Positions 42,660 to 52,547 of a stretch of DNA of 64,000 nt are shown in pieces. Each line of letters starts with the position of its first letter. The stretch's first letter is position 1. This stretch comes from a virus. Below the pieces are notes generated by a model. The model was not told the DNA's origin. It did not search any database and was given only the letters and a program-made list of their open reading frames with translations. The position numbers were made by a program, and so were the translations under genes. The stretch is from positions 1 to 64,000 of IMG/VR virus record IMGVR_UViG_3300021376_000051. The stretch is one strand, 5' to 3'.

Positions 42660-45368
42660 TTATTCTATACTTGTATTTAACGATCTCCAGTTACCAATGA
42701 TGTCTATATTAGTAATGTTACAAGGAGTCGGATAGTCTGATTTAATGAATATTTTGCATGATTCTGAGTAAGATAAGATTTTAGCAAAGTGTTCACCTAC
42801 GGCATCAATCTTAATATTACCTTGAATTGATTGTAAACTGTTAATATCAAAGGGGTAGAATGAAACATTTGTTGATGGTCTACCACGTCTTTGAATTTCA
42901 ATATCGTAAACACCAGAATTAAGGTGTCTGGTTGTAATTCTCTTAAGGTTTAATACACCCTCTACAACCTGTCCTGAACCCTGGCCACCGCCACGGATTA
43001 CCTGTTGAGATAGTTCTATAGACATCTCATAAGATCTACCAACCCAAACAGAGTTAGCTGTAATATTACCAGAAACAGTAAGTTTGGTATATCCAGTAAC
43101 ATTATCAACAAAGGTATTTACGATATTTATATCTGTATAAGCGTCATTACCCCATGCCGAAGATTTTATAACCGAATCTATTCTTGGGTCATAAAATGGT
43201 AATGTAATTATTGTATTTGTACCATTAAATGTCATAAATGGTGTAGTTATAAGTGTTAACCAATCAATCATTGGTGTAGTAAATGGCACTGTTTCTAAGG
43301 ATGTAAAGTAAACTGTTAGTGCTTTATTTGTTGAATTAGAAGTAGCTGGTCTTTTTGATACAATATAAAAGTCTTTTTCGTAGGTTTTAAGTGCTACTAT
43401 GTCATCCTCTGGAGCTAGTATCCATCTATGAAAAGCATTTTGAGCAATCTGTTCGCCATTAGTTCTAAATACAAAGTTAAATAGTTGATTTCTATTATTA
43501 TCATCTACCATGTGAATACTATCTGTAGATGAGCTTGTAGTTAAAACTCTAATATTTTCTGGTAAATAATCTTTACAGTGCTGACTAACATCAATAGCTG
43601 TGGAGTATTCACTAGTAGCATTACCACTACCTAAATACATATACATTTTACTGGCATTAGCAAAGAATATATTGTTACCGAGTTTTTGTGGTTCTGTAAT
43701 TTTAGAGGTGCTATAGAAAGATGTAGGTCTAAACTCTACGTTAAACGGAGAAATACCTACATCAGCGGAACCCCCACGAACCTCAAACTGTAAAGACCCA
43801 GCAGTAGCTACAAACAATGTACTCTGGAATGGTACAATGTAAGTAAGTTTATTATAAACACCCACAGTAGCCTGAATATCAATAGGATCTGTTTCTGTTA
43901 CATTCTCAATATCGTTAATCCAGAAATCAAAATAATCATTTAGTCTACTAGAAAATATTGTATTTTCGGTAGCAATCCAAAGTCTACTTTTCCATAAAGT
44001 AATACTTTGAATTTTTTCTTTTCTAGTAAATGCTGTTGGTCCGGGATTACTAATATCTGTACCAGAAATTCGTGGCTGTACCGGCAATGGCCTTACTTTC
44101 CAATTACCACTACCAGTAACATCTTTATAGATTATAATTGGTAATCTTCTATGATCAAGCACCGAGTTTGGAGATTCTGATCTTACACGCTCATAGTATG
44201 GATTTCTTGAAAATCTAGTTGCTCTATAGTAACTAACTGGAAATGTACTATATGAGTTTCTTGTAAAAAATACCTTACCAAAACCAGGTATAGCACTGTC
44301 TCTAACCAGTGGTGTTAGTGGAGATGTCAGATAGTATTGGTCTGTATTAAAATCAATATTTGTTCCAGCAGTTCTTGGTATAATTCTTGGATTATCAATT
44401 AAATGGTATAATGTTCTTGTTGCTTTAAATCCACAAGTTGTATTTGTGTTAGTTTGTACATCGGTTACAGGATATTGTGGAACACCTTCAAAGTTTTCTT
44501 TGCTTTGTCCATCATCTACTTCAACACCATCAACAAGAGTAATATCAATATCATCTCTTACGTTTTTTATATATCCAGGATCTCCGATAATATCTTCTGT
44601 TGTTGGTATTGTTCCTGGTGGAAATGTAGATATCTTATAGTTAATTGTATCACCGGAATGTATAAATTGATTTGTTTCAAATGTACTAGCCCACCCTAAA
44701 GCAACATTTGAAGGATCTAATGCTGCATTGTCAGGTAAATAATCAATTTCAACTAACTTGTTCCATAAAATTATACCAACATCAAAATCTGTAGAACCAA
44801 AAGTATCTTTAATATTTGTTGCCGATACTGATCCTTTAACAGAACGAGCTATTCTATAATTAGAAGTACTATTTTTGTTACCATATGTCAAGTACTCAAA
44901 TATAGCTCTGTTAAATCCAGATGTATTACTTACTGTTGTACCTACAGATGAGTCAACGGTTTCTTTTACCCATTCAGTAGGTTCAATCCTATAAACAGTA
45001 ATAAAATTAGATAGGTTTATTTCTTCATTTGTATTTGGATTAACATAACTATTAGATGGTTCAAAGTCATATCCAGATCTGTTAATTATAATACAATAAC
45101 GATTAAATCCATCAATATCTAAGAAATGAAAATATAAATTATCAGCATTAAAGTTAAGGTTAAGGGGAGGATTTAGATTTGGGATATCTAAATATGCGCT
45201 CCCCCCACCCATATTAATACTACTTAGTGGTGGTCGTTTTTCGGCAGACCTCTCCAGCGTAACCAAGCAGTTGTCAATATTTTCTGCTTCGGTTGTCAAT
45301 CGTTTAGTAGGAGCCTGTCGCCCTACACCACCACTAAGGCTGTTAATTGGAAGTCTTATAAATGCCAT
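42660..45368 (-). CDS. Tail tubular protein B (gp12-like nozzle)
   Basis: A 902-residue protein forming the tail nozzle. Its start (LPINSLSGGVGRQAPTKRL, then ENIDNCLVTLERSAEKRPP) is the hallmark of T7 gp12-like proteins, which list a genome-ordered set of vertices and beta-propeller-like repeats. KIQSITLWKSRLWIATENTI and YKLTYIVPFQSTLFVAT-like NKLTYIVPFQSTLFVATAGS blocks also fit. T7 gp12 is 794 residues. It follows gp11-like without a gap. Confidence 0.93.
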   Translation of the reverse strand: MAFIRLPINSLSGGVGRQAPTKRLTTEAENIDNCLVTLERSAEKRPPLSSINMGGGSAYLDIPNLNPPLNLNFNADNLYFHFLDIDGFNRYCIIINRSGYDFEPSNSYVNPNTNEEINLSNFITVYRIEPTEWVKETVDSSVGTTVSNTSGFNRAIFEYLTYGNKNSTSNYRIARSVKGSVSATNIKDTFGSTDFDVGIILWNKLVEIDYLPDNAALDPSNVALGWASTFETNQFIHSGDTINYKISTFPPGTIPTTEDIIGDPGYIKNVRDDIDITLVDGVEVDDGQSKENFEGVPQYPVTDVQTNTNTTCGFKATRTLYHLIDNPRIIPRTAGTNIDFNTDQYYLTSPLTPLVRDSAIPGFGKVFFTRNSYSTFPVSYYRATRFSRNPYYERVRSESPNSVLDHRRLPIIIYKDVTGSGNWKVRPLPVQPRISGTDISNPGPTAFTRKEKIQSITLWKSRLWIATENTIFSSRLNDYFDFWINDIENVTETDPIDIQATVGVYNKLTYIVPFQSTLFVATAGSLQFEVRGGSADVGISPFNVEFRPTSFYSTSKITEPQKLGNNIFFANASKMYMYLGSGNATSEYSTAIDVSQHCKDYLPENIRVLTTSSSTDSIHMVDDNNRNQLFNFVFRTNGEQIAQNAFHRWILAPEDDIVALKTYEKDFYIVSKRPATSNSTNKALTVYFTSLETVPFTTPMIDWLTLITTPFMTFNGTNTIITLPFYDPRIDSVIKSSAWGNDAYTDINIVNTFVDNVTGYTKLTVSGNITANSVWVGRSYEMSIELSQQVIRGGGQGSGQVVEGVLNLKRITTRHLNSGVYDIEIQRRGRPSTNVSFYPFDINSLQSIQGNIKIDAVGEHFAKILSYSESCKIFIKSDYPTPCNITNIDIIGNWRSLNTSIE

Positions 45369-46030
45369 TAGAACCTCGTTCTTGTAAAGTATGGATCATT
45401 ACTTAGGATACCACGGCGATTAACTGCTGCTCTTGTACCGGGATCACCCAAGAATATAGATCTGTTCTTTTTAAATATATCAGATGCCCTGCCTCTAGAT
45501 ACAAAGACTTGTTCTTGCATAGCAAGCCTTTTATCTATATTAATATCACCTTGAGTAATCATTTGATACTCTCTAGCGGCAGTTTCCATAATTGCTCTTT
45601 GTAAGGGAGAATCAATATCATCCCAACCATATTTACTTTCGTCGTTACCTAGTAAAACAATAACTTCGACATCCAAAGACTGAGTAAAAACATCTGTTTG
45701 CTTGGTGATGTTGAATAGCCTAGCAGTAGGATTGGACTTTAATGTAGTCTGGATCACCTCCCCCGTCGTAGGATCGAACAGAGGCTCAACAACCTGGGCA
45801 TAACAAGCAAGAGATGGTAAGTTAATTTTACCATTAACGTCAGGAGCAATTGTCGTTACATATCTATTATTAGCTAACCCCCTTAATTGATAGGTTTTTA
45901 TGGTTTGCTTAAGAATAAACTCTGCAACACTTATATCAACCCCAGCTTCTGCACTAAGGTCATTAATAAGATGTTCACCTGAAACAAGCAACATGTGGTT
46001 CACAGCTTCGGTATAGCTATAGGAACCCAT
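45368..46030 (-). CDS. Tail tubular protein A (gp11-like gatekeeper)
   Basis: A 220-residue protein matching T7 gp11 (196), the adaptor ring between portal and nozzle. Characteristic pieces are EAVNHMLLVSGEHLINDL at the N-terminus and PLQRAIMETAAREYQMITQG in the C-terminal helix. Position between capsid and gp12-like genes agrees. Its start overlaps the preceding small gene by one base. Confidence 0.93.
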   Translation of the reverse strand: MGSYSYTEAVNHMLLVSGEHLINDLSAEAGVDISVAEFILKQTIKTYQLRGLANNRYVTTIAPDVNGKINLPSLACYAQVVEPLFDPTTGEVIQTTLKSNPTARLFNITKQTDVFTQSLDVEVIVLLGNDESKYGWDDIDSPLQRAIMETAAREYQMITQGDINIDKRLAMQEQVFVSRGRASDIFKKNRSIFLGDPGTRAAVNRRGILSNDPYFTRTRF

Positions 46031-46197
46031 TACTTAGCTCCCTTCTTTCCATAAGGAACAAGCCTGTTTAATGCTTCTTGGCGTTTCTGACAACCACAGC
46101 CTTCTGTTTGCTTAAAGCCAAGCTTCTTAGCAACATTAGCTACGGTATCACCAAGTCCACGGGACGATTGTTGTACTGGATTGTATGGTTTTAACAT
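46030..46197 (-). CDS. Small cysteine-containing protein between capsid and tail genes
   Basis: A 55-residue protein starting MLKPYNPVQQSSRGLGDTVA with a GCGCQKRQ motif near the C-terminus. The frame runs on upstream through the capsid terminator, so I choose the ATG at 46197, right after AGAAGGGAGGATTAT. The CGC motif recurs in the 22-residue protein at 52479-52547. Function unknown; probably virion-associated by position. Confidence 0.7.
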   Translation of the reverse strand: MLKPYNPVQQSSRGLGDTVANVAKKLGFKQTEGCGCQKRQEALNRLVPYGKKGAK

Positions 46198-46212
46198 ATA
46201 ATCCTCCCTTCT

Positions 46213-46250
46213 AAAAAAAATACCTAGGGGATCTTTCGACCCCCTAGGTA
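46213..46250 (-). terminator. Strong rho-independent terminator after the capsid gene
   Basis: On the minus strand TACCTAGGGG pairs with CCCCTAGGTA (10 bp) around a GTCGAAAGAT loop, followed by eight T. It stands 18 bases after the capsid stop, the same place as the main T7 late terminator after gene 10. Confidence 0.96.
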
Positions 46251-46267
46251 CTAATAATTTAAATGTA

Positions 46268-47590
46268 TCAGACTGTGTAGCTGCCCTGAATAGCACCGCA
46301 AAGCTCAGGACGGAGTACGCCAGCACCACCCATGATGCTAGCTACAGTGAAGAATGTACCTCTACGGACATCCTTAACTGTCTCAACCTTCATGCCCTGT
46401 AGTCTAAGTGAGCATACAGCACTGCGCTGCCAAATCAAAGCCTTAACTGGGGTAACAAAATCGCTGGTGTTAATTACACCGTTATTACCAACTACGGCAT
46501 CGTCATTACGAGTACCATCAAACCAGTTAAAGTTATACTTGGCATCACCAAGGTCACCAATAACACCAACATTGCCAGCATTAGCAAGTTTACCAACTGA
46601 GCTAAATGCTGTTCTAACGGTGTTTGCTTGACCCTGCTCAACCTTAGCGTGGTCAAGTTCACCAAGGTGGTTGCTCTTGATGATCTTAACACCCATGTAC
46701 TCTAGTGATTCGGTAATACCGAACATGCCATTGCTTAGGCCAGTACCTAAGCCGCCTGCTTCAGCAACGCCGCCGAAGAATGGACGACCAGCACCACCCT
46801 GTAGGCCTGTAGAATCACGGGCAATACCAAGAGCACGAATGTCATGGAAAGCCTGTGGAGTAACAGCGCAATAGACTTCACCCATAGTAGCGTCAATTTC
46901 AGCAAGACGTACCATGTACCGCTCTAGATACTCAAGAAGCTTTAGAGCAGCATCGGTACGCTCAGTAGCGCCTGCACCACGAAGACCGAGTACGTTAAAA
47001 GCTGCGTCTGGTGGAAGAACAGCAGCGGCACCACCAACATTCATACCAGCGTATGATGCTGTGAATGGAGCACGGGCGGCTGTAAATGCACCCTGAGCAA
47101 TCATGCAAGCGATCTGCTTATCACGGATGTAGCTAAGCTTTAGACCAGCCTGACGAGCAAGTTCTGATCTATAGTCCCACTGAGTAAGCATAAGATGAAT
47201 GTCATCAAGTTCAAAGAATGAAGCCATTGGTCTTTGATCAAGTGAGATATCAAACCAACCTGGGTTGTCAATATCCTTTGAACCAATAAGCTCTTCACCA
47301 GCATTCCATACACCGATGTGACCAACGGTGCCGGTAATTGGGAAACGCTTAGTAGTACCTGATTCAATGGTTTCGGTCATTACCATTGGTTCAAATACAT
47401 TGTATTGATCATAAGCATTTAGAACTTCACCACTCCAGATTGGTAACCAGTAATCTGGATTAGCAGAAACTGCTGGAGTACCGGAAGAAGTCGAAGCTGC
47501 AGTACCACCCTGTGGCCAATTGCCAACGTTTACACCTACTGGGAAAATGGGATTAGTATCACCATTATTAACAACTGAATAATCTGCCAT
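46268..47590 (-). CDS. Major capsid protein (gp10-like)
   Basis: A 440-residue capsid subunit of the T7-like HK97 fold. It sits between scaffold and terminator and has blocks typical of the family (WSGEVLNAYDQYNVFEPMV, SFFELDDIHLMLTQWDYRSE, GEVYCAVTPQAFHDIRALG). AAGGAGAAACAAAC gives a strong ribosome site, and the 122-base gap upstream is one of the few long gaps in the late region, consistent with its own promoter. Codons here are less AT-biased than in the fibre genes, as expected for high expression. Confidence 0.95.
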   Translation of the reverse strand: MADYSVVNNGDTNPIFPVGVNVGNWPQGGTAASTSSGTPAVSANPDYWLPIWSGEVLNAYDQYNVFEPMVMTETIESGTTKRFPITGTVGHIGVWNAGEELIGSKDIDNPGWFDISLDQRPMASFFELDDIHLMLTQWDYRSELARQAGLKLSYIRDKQIACMIAQGAFTAARAPFTASYAGMNVGGAAAVLPPDAAFNVLGLRGAGATERTDAALKLLEYLERYMVRLAEIDATMGEVYCAVTPQAFHDIRALGIARDSTGLQGGAGRPFFGGVAEAGGLGTGLSNGMFGITESLEYMGVKIIKSNHLGELDHAKVEQGQANTVRTAFSSVGKLANAGNVGVIGDLGDAKYNFNWFDGTRNDDAVVGNNGVINTSDFVTPVKALIWQRSAVCSLRLQGMKVETVKDVRRGTFFTVASIMGGAGVLRPELCGAIQGSYTV

Positions 47591-47670
47591 GTTTGTTTCT
47601 CCTTAAATTAGAAACTCTCTTTAATCTAAAATAATAACTTAGGAGAAACCATTAGTTGTTCCGTGTCTTT

Positions 47671-47698
47671 GTAAGAAAAACATATATAAATTTCTTAC
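47671..47698 (-). promoter_or_regulatory. Hairpin in the leader of the capsid gene
   Basis: The 122-base gap 47591-47712 contains an inverted repeat GTAAGAAA/TTTCTTAC with an AT-rich loop on the minus strand, directly after the scaffold stop. It may end or process the upstream message. No clear T7-type promoter consensus is visible in the rest of the gap. Confidence 0.45.
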
Positions 47699-47712
47699 AC
47701 GATTCTACGGAG

Positions 47713-48645
47713 TTAACGATTTCTGTAACCAAATCTACTGGTATTTACTAACATTTGTTCGACAGCTCTTCTAAAATTAGGATCTGTTCTATAGCGGGGG
47801 TCTGATAAAGCAGCCTTCTGTTCCGCCATGTTTTTAAATACCTGTACTTGTTGAGGAACCTGTGATTGATTCACTCTATTTTGCAAAGCCTGGGGTTCCT
47901 GAGCCTTTGGCTTTTGCTGTGGTTGATTAGATTCTACCCGAGCCTTAAGACCTAACAGCACATTCTTATATGCAGTTGTCTGTAATGCTCTATTAGTGGC
48001 ATCAATTTCTTCTTTAGTAAGATTCTCTTGTGCCCACTTAAACATTCGCTTGAGGTTATCACTCCCTCCGACAACCCCAGCCGCTTCGTCCCATGATTGC
48101 TTAGCTAAAGCTTTACGACCACGGATCATTTGCTCAATAATAACATCATCAGCCCCCATCTTATCCTTAATTTCCTTACGGGTAGCTGCACTTACGGAAC
48201 CACTTGAGTCAATTTCTTTGCCCCACTTGGTCCAATCTTCTGCACTAACCTTAGTATTATTAATGGTTGGAGCCTGAGATGGTGTATTGATTTTAAGATC
48301 TTCAGGAATACCAGATAAGTCTTCTGGTTTTTCTGGAGTAGTAGATTCAACCTGACGGGTTTCAACAAAGTTTGGATTTGTTACCCCGGCTTCGGCATAC
48401 TGCTTCTTCAGAGCAGCAACTTCCTGTCTGGCCTGAGTAAACCCTTTACGGGCTTCTACAAGACTGTTAAACCAAGCATCTGCATCCTTGAAGTTGGATG
48501 GAATCTTCTGACCCTGATCTTGAACATACTTGTTAAACATAGCACGTTCATGTGTAATAACAGGATCTTCTGATGGTGTTGGATCAACTATATTTGGCTG
48601 AGTCTCGACAGGTTGAGATTGTTCAGCATTTGTATTATCTATCAT
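47713..48645 (-). CDS. Capsid assembly scaffolding protein (gp9-like)
   Basis: A 310-residue acidic protein directly upstream of the capsid gene, as T7 gp9 (307). It has a disordered acidic N-terminus rich in Gln, Pro, Thr and Glu, a central helix-rich region (LVEARKGFTQARQEVAALKK) and a basic C-terminal end (AVEQMLVNTSRFGYRNR) of the kind that contacts coat protein. AAGGAGAGTTTTAA precedes the ATG. No direct motif exists for the family; assignment is by position, size and composition. Confidence 0.88.
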   Translation of the reverse strand: MIDNTNAEQSQPVETQPNIVDPTPSEDPVITHERAMFNKYVQDQGQKIPSNFKDADAWFNSLVEARKGFTQARQEVAALKKQYAEAGVTNPNFVETRQVESTTPEKPEDLSGIPEDLKINTPSQAPTINNTKVSAEDWTKWGKEIDSSGSVSAATRKEIKDKMGADDVIIEQMIRGRKALAKQSWDEAAGVVGGSDNLKRMFKWAQENLTKEEIDATNRALQTTAYKNVLLGLKARVESNQPQQKPKAQEPQALQNRVNQSQVPQQVQVFKNMAEQKAALSDPRYRTDPNFRRAVEQMLVNTSRFGYRNR

Positions 48646-48673
48646 TTAAAACTCTCCTTGCTAAGATTGTTGG

Positions 48674-48778
48674 TTATTTACGACCAGTCTTAGCTTTTTT
48701 GTTTAACTTGGGTTTATTAGTATCTGGCTTTGGGCCAGTCCGATTCTTAATATAATCTAAGTTAACCTTAGGCTTCAT
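48674..48778 (-). CDS. 34-residue basic peptide
   Basis: MKPKVNLDYIKNRTGPKPDT followed by a lysine-rich tail (KLNKKAKTGRK). Its ATG overlaps the TGA of the upstream gene (ATGA). Basic and probably unstructured, it might bind packaged DNA or an acidic scaffold; no family recognised. Confidence 0.6.
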   Translation of the reverse strand: MKPKVNLDYIKNRTGPKPDTNKPKLNKKAKTGRK

Positions 48779-49002
48779 CGCTTAAGGCCCTTAGTTTTTT
48801 GTTTTTTCTTTGAGGCCATTTCTTTGGCACCCTGTTCATTCATAGACATGCCACCCATCATACCAGCACCGGGCATTCTTTGGAAAGCTCCGGTTGATTC
48901 GGAAGCCATAGGTCCATCTAATAACATCGTACCATTACCAAGCATTCCTTCCATACCCATACCTTGTATTGGAGATTTCTTTTTATTTTGTTTACTTTTC
49001 AT
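48775..49002 (-). CDS. Small Met/Gly-rich protein
   Basis: A 75-residue protein with lysine-rich ends and a Met/Gly-rich middle (GMGMEGMLGNGTMLLDGP, GAGMMGGMSMNEQ). Low complexity and position before the scaffold gene suggest a virion or assembly accessory. AAGTAAACATG-like spacing gives only a modest ribosome site. No family recognised. Confidence 0.6.
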   Translation of the reverse strand: MKSKQNKKKSPIQGMGMEGMLGNGTMLLDGPMASESTGAFQRMPGAGMMGGMSMNEQGAKEMASKKKQKTKGLKR

Positions 49003-49008
49003 GTTTAC

Positions 49009-50388
49009 TCACTTTTTTAGTTTGCTAACTATTTTAACACCTGTGTTATGGTAATTTTTTTCAGTCTGGGTTAAAAATCCAGATCCATTTATATCACCAC
49101 CGTACTTATACGAAAGTACAGGAACAACGGTACCACCAGCAGAACCAATACTAAATATAAACGAACTACTTAATCCAGCTAAAAAAGTAGCATTTGGAAT
49201 CTCAGAAACATTAATTGTATTATCAAGTGGTGCTGCTTGTGATAGTTTAAGCAACCAAGCACTACCCTTAGAATAGTTATTATTTTTTGGTTTTATGGTT
49301 AAAGTACCACACTGATTTCCAGCAGTTCCTCCACCTGTTACTTCGTCAATAAGTGTAGTATTATTTGCTAAAGAAATCCAAGATGAGATTGTATTTGTAT
49401 TAGGTATATATCTACCAGTTGATGCTAAAACCTGTGCTCTATATAAATTAAGTGGAATATTAATTCTAAAGACATTTATACCATTAACTGATTGGTCTAA
49501 AAAACTAATAGATGCACCACTAGTTTCGGTAAAATCAGTTTCTGTATAGGGTTCAAAATAATCTTCATTAGTTGGTAGTTCTTGAGCCTCAGTTGTATTT
49601 TGAACACATATATAATATAATTCTAGATATTTTACTAATTCACCAACTATATATAAATTAGAACCAGACCAAGTACTAAGACCTGAAACAGGATAGCTTG
49701 CTGTGGTTTTTAAAATAAACTCCTGTGCTCCTGTATTAAAACCAGACCCAGTACCAGTAGCATTTGATATTGATATTTTTAACCCACTACCAGCTGGATT
49801 ACTTCCAAATGTAGAGCTTGAAAAGAATATACTATCGTCATCATATAATCTTTGTATTTCTATTTGGATTGTTCCAGCACCTGTTTTAGCTAACTTAGCT
49901 ATGTTATGTGGCCCCTCAACCGAAGTTACTGATATATTTGAAGAAGCTGGTAGAACATCTGGAGATACGGTTTCACCATAAGATGATATATATACAGTAT
50001 CAGTATCAAGTGGTAGTGCTCCAGATAAAGAGTCTGTATCCCAAATAAGTAAACATTTTGAAGAACTGTATACTCTATGAGAACCGCCGTCTTCTTGGTT
50101 AGGACTTAAAGCTACTTGTTCATTAACAACTTCATTAACAACTTCATTAACTTCAGTACTTGAAGTTGCAGCAGTAAAGGATAAAATACCTGGATTAAAT
50201 GGACTATCAAATATTTCTGCTGGAATTGTTACTAAATCAATAGGAGTATTTGAAAGTAAACCGGATAGTCTATTTTTATTTGTTGGAAGTCCGATAGACC
50301 CAGCTATAGAAAACGATTTATTGCCGCTTGGTGACATATAAGCCCCAAAAGCTAAAGCATATGCTTGTTGATAAGAAATACCTGGCAT
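49009..50388 (-). CDS. Beta-rich appendage/structural protein
   Basis: A 459-residue protein with a family-neutral start (MPGISYQQAYALAFGAYMSP) and beta-rich, Ser/Thr/Asn-rich body, as in tail or capsid appendages. It has a short tandem repeat VNEVVNEVVNEQV near 83 and a D-x-N-G-S-G segment (GGDINGSGFLTQTEK) near the C-terminus like a calcium loop. Its last residues (YHNTGVKIVSKLKK) match the end of the next upstream protein (FHRSGAKLIKKKLK), suggesting a common attachment tail. AGGTAATAATAAC precedes the ATG. Function unknown. Confidence 0.7.
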   Translation of the reverse strand: MPGISYQQAYALAFGAYMSPSGNKSFSIAGSIGLPTNKNRLSGLLSNTPIDLVTIPAEIFDSPFNPGILSFTAATSSTEVNEVVNEVVNEQVALSPNQEDGGSHRVYSSSKCLLIWDTDSLSGALPLDTDTVYISSYGETVSPDVLPASSNISVTSVEGPHNIAKLAKTGAGTIQIEIQRLYDDDSIFFSSSTFGSNPAGSGLKISISNATGTGSGFNTGAQEFILKTTASYPVSGLSTWSGSNLYIVGELVKYLELYYICVQNTTEAQELPTNEDYFEPYTETDFTETSGASISFLDQSVNGINVFRINIPLNLYRAQVLASTGRYIPNTNTISSWISLANNTTLIDEVTGGGTAGNQCGTLTIKPKNNNYSKGSAWLLKLSQAAPLDNTINVSEIPNATFLAGLSSSFIFSIGSAGGTVVPVLSYKYGGDINGSGFLTQTEKNYHNTGVKIVSKLKK

Positions 50389-50400
50389 GTTATTATTACC

Positions 50401-52419
50401 TCACTTTAGTTTCTTTTTGATAAGTTTAGCCCCGGATCTGTGGAATTCCATATCTACCGGAGTAAGGACATTGTTTTGTAATAGGCTTCCGCCGTTTTTA
50501 AATACCGATACATTAGTATTTGGATTTGATTCTAGTGCTATTACGTCACTAGATGTTGCTTTCCTAAAAACAATATAGGGAAGTTTTATATCTTTAGTAT
50601 CAGCTGGTGGTGGCAGTTGTGGCAAAGAATGAAGCTGATGTACACCATCTGGGTCATCTGTAAGTGGATTATAGCCCTTAAAATTAAACCTATAATTCAG
50701 ACCAGTTAATGTAATTTGATTAAAACTTTCAAAGGAAGTACCCCAGTTAAATATATTTTTAGTAGTAAATCTATCCTCTGGTTTAAATCTTTTAAAGGAT
50801 GGATCAGTTGTTTCTAGGTTTATTCCACTTCTTAATGAGAATATTTGTTCATTTGTAATAGGTGGCAAAGACTCATTAGGATCAGAAACATCGTACCAAT
50901 TAACCATAGTATCAACGATATCTGACTCATAAATATTTTTTTCAGGGTTTGCTGAAATAAAATCAGGATGCGTTATTTGCCAGCTTTTATCTTTAAGAAT
51001 AAACTCAATAACTTTTTTTTGGTTTTCCGTAAGAATACCTGGTGCTCCTGTACTACCAAAAACAGCATAAACATGTTGATCTATTGTTTGAGTAACTTCT
51101 GTTCCGTTTAGTCCAATAAAAGTAGCTGGTAAATTTAAAGTTCCGGCTGTGTTTAATTGATTAGAAACACCACCAGAGAACAATCCAGTTAGTGGTAGTA
51201 AAATTTCTGGGGTTATTGTGCCATTTCTATCAAAGCACCAAAATACTAATGATGAAGAATCGCCCTCTTGCATAGATGAATTTTCATCTGTATTGTTAAA
51301 CCATGCTGGTTTATTTATATAGTTAAACAAATCACCATAAAAGCTAGCTACGGAAAAGACTTCCTTTAGAATACCAAAATTGCTAGAGCTTAATCCTAAA
51401 TAACCCCTATGAAAAGAACTTTGAACTAACAAACATGCGGATGCTTTTAAATTCCTTGTTATAGAGTTGAAATTATGATAGTTAGCAGAAAGCTTTGTTG
51501 TCTTTTTAAATGGAACTTTTGGTTTAATTATATTTACTGGAGTTTTAATAGCTTGTATTGTAAGGTCTGAAAAGGATTGAAATACTTCAAGTGGTACATC
51601 TAATACATCTGTAATATCTAATCCAGGATTTTTTAAAGCAAACCAAAGTGGATAAAAACCAATGTCTAGTGCGCCATTTTTAAATGCTGAAGAATAAGGA
51701 TACAAACCATTAGGATTGCCGCCAACTTCTTGTGGTGTTCGTTTTGTTATTGTTTGTCTATTACCACTAGCATCAACAGTATAAGCTATATCATTTCGTA
51801 ATGGATAATGTCCATTAAGTATTATGTGTTGAGATGTTAACATGTGTGCTATTCTACAGGATTTACCATTCCATCCAGTATTGGGAGCATTATTTACTCT
51901 ACCACCAGTTACAATACCACTAAAGTGATATGTATTAAATGGGGTTCCTAGCATGAAAGATGTATTCTTACAAGCTGTAGCAGTTGGAATAGCAGTATTA
52001 AACACATCGTAATTAAATAGTTCGTGTCTTGCTGGATTATAGTTTTCTTCTATAATGCCACGACCTTGGACTGTATTATTTTGGTTATCAACATATGTAC
52101 TAAATGGACCAGATATTGTAGAAGAAACCAATCCAGTTATTGTTCTAAGCTCATATCCTTCTTGGATAATTAAGTTAGAAAAAACAATACCGTTTGTACC
52201 CCCGCCACAAACTTGCATAAAAATTGTACCAGCACTTGAGTTAGGTACTGGTATTATTTCATAAATTCTACTTGTTTGTGTAATCTGGCCGCTGTTTACT
52301 GGATTGAATACAGCAACAACATCACCAACAAAAAAAGATGTTATGTCGTCTACAGGTATTCCCCATATAGCTCCAGTAGATCCGCCGTTAATTCCTGTAA
52401 CTCTTCTACAATGATACAT
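50401..52419 (-). CDS. Large hypothetical structural protein
   Basis: A 672-residue protein between portal and scaffold genes. It is beta-rich with many aromatic and Asn/Gly residues; no enzymatic motif is visible. The final 14 residues, FHRSGAKLIKKKLK, resemble the C-terminus of the protein at 49009-50388. In both cases LT plus a short spacer comes before. It could be a capsid decoration or head fibre component. AAGGTAATTT precedes the ATG. Confidence 0.65.
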   Translation of the reverse strand: MYHCRRVTGINGGSTGAIWGIPVDDITSFFVGDVVAVFNPVNSGQITQTSRIYEIIPVPNSSAGTIFMQVCGGGTNGIVFSNLIIQEGYELRTITGLVSSTISGPFSTYVDNQNNTVQGRGIIEENYNPARHELFNYDVFNTAIPTATACKNTSFMLGTPFNTYHFSGIVTGGRVNNAPNTGWNGKSCRIAHMLTSQHIILNGHYPLRNDIAYTVDASGNRQTITKRTPQEVGGNPNGLYPYSSAFKNGALDIGFYPLWFALKNPGLDITDVLDVPLEVFQSFSDLTIQAIKTPVNIIKPKVPFKKTTKLSANYHNFNSITRNLKASACLLVQSSFHRGYLGLSSSNFGILKEVFSVASFYGDLFNYINKPAWFNNTDENSSMQEGDSSSLVFWCFDRNGTITPEILLPLTGLFSGGVSNQLNTAGTLNLPATFIGLNGTEVTQTIDQHVYAVFGSTGAPGILTENQKKVIEFILKDKSWQITHPDFISANPEKNIYESDIVDTMVNWYDVSDPNESLPPITNEQIFSLRSGINLETTDPSFKRFKPEDRFTTKNIFNWGTSFESFNQITLTGLNYRFNFKGYNPLTDDPDGVHQLHSLPQLPPPADTKDIKLPYIVFRKATSSDVIALESNPNTNVSVFKNGGSLLQNNVLTPVDMEFHRSGAKLIKKKLK

Positions 52420-52478
52420 AAATTACCTTGGGCTAAGTTTTAAAAAGGTAGCATGAGTCCACTCACCACTAACTGGTG

Positions 52479-52547
52479 TCATTTCTTACCCCCACAACCA
52501 CAAGACATCTTCTTTGTGGACTTTTTCTTTTTCATTTTCTTTGCCAT
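52479..52547 (-). CDS. 22-residue Lys/Cys peptide
   Basis: MAKKMKKKKSTKKMSCGCGG and KK, then stop. GGAAAGAAATA precedes the ATG at 52547, which shares a base with the stop of the next upstream gene. The CGCG motif echoes the GCGC of the 55-residue protein at 46030-46197. The tight packing suggests it is translated, but so short a frame is uncertain. Confidence 0.5.
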   Translation of the reverse strand: MAKKMKKKKSTKKMSCGCGGKK

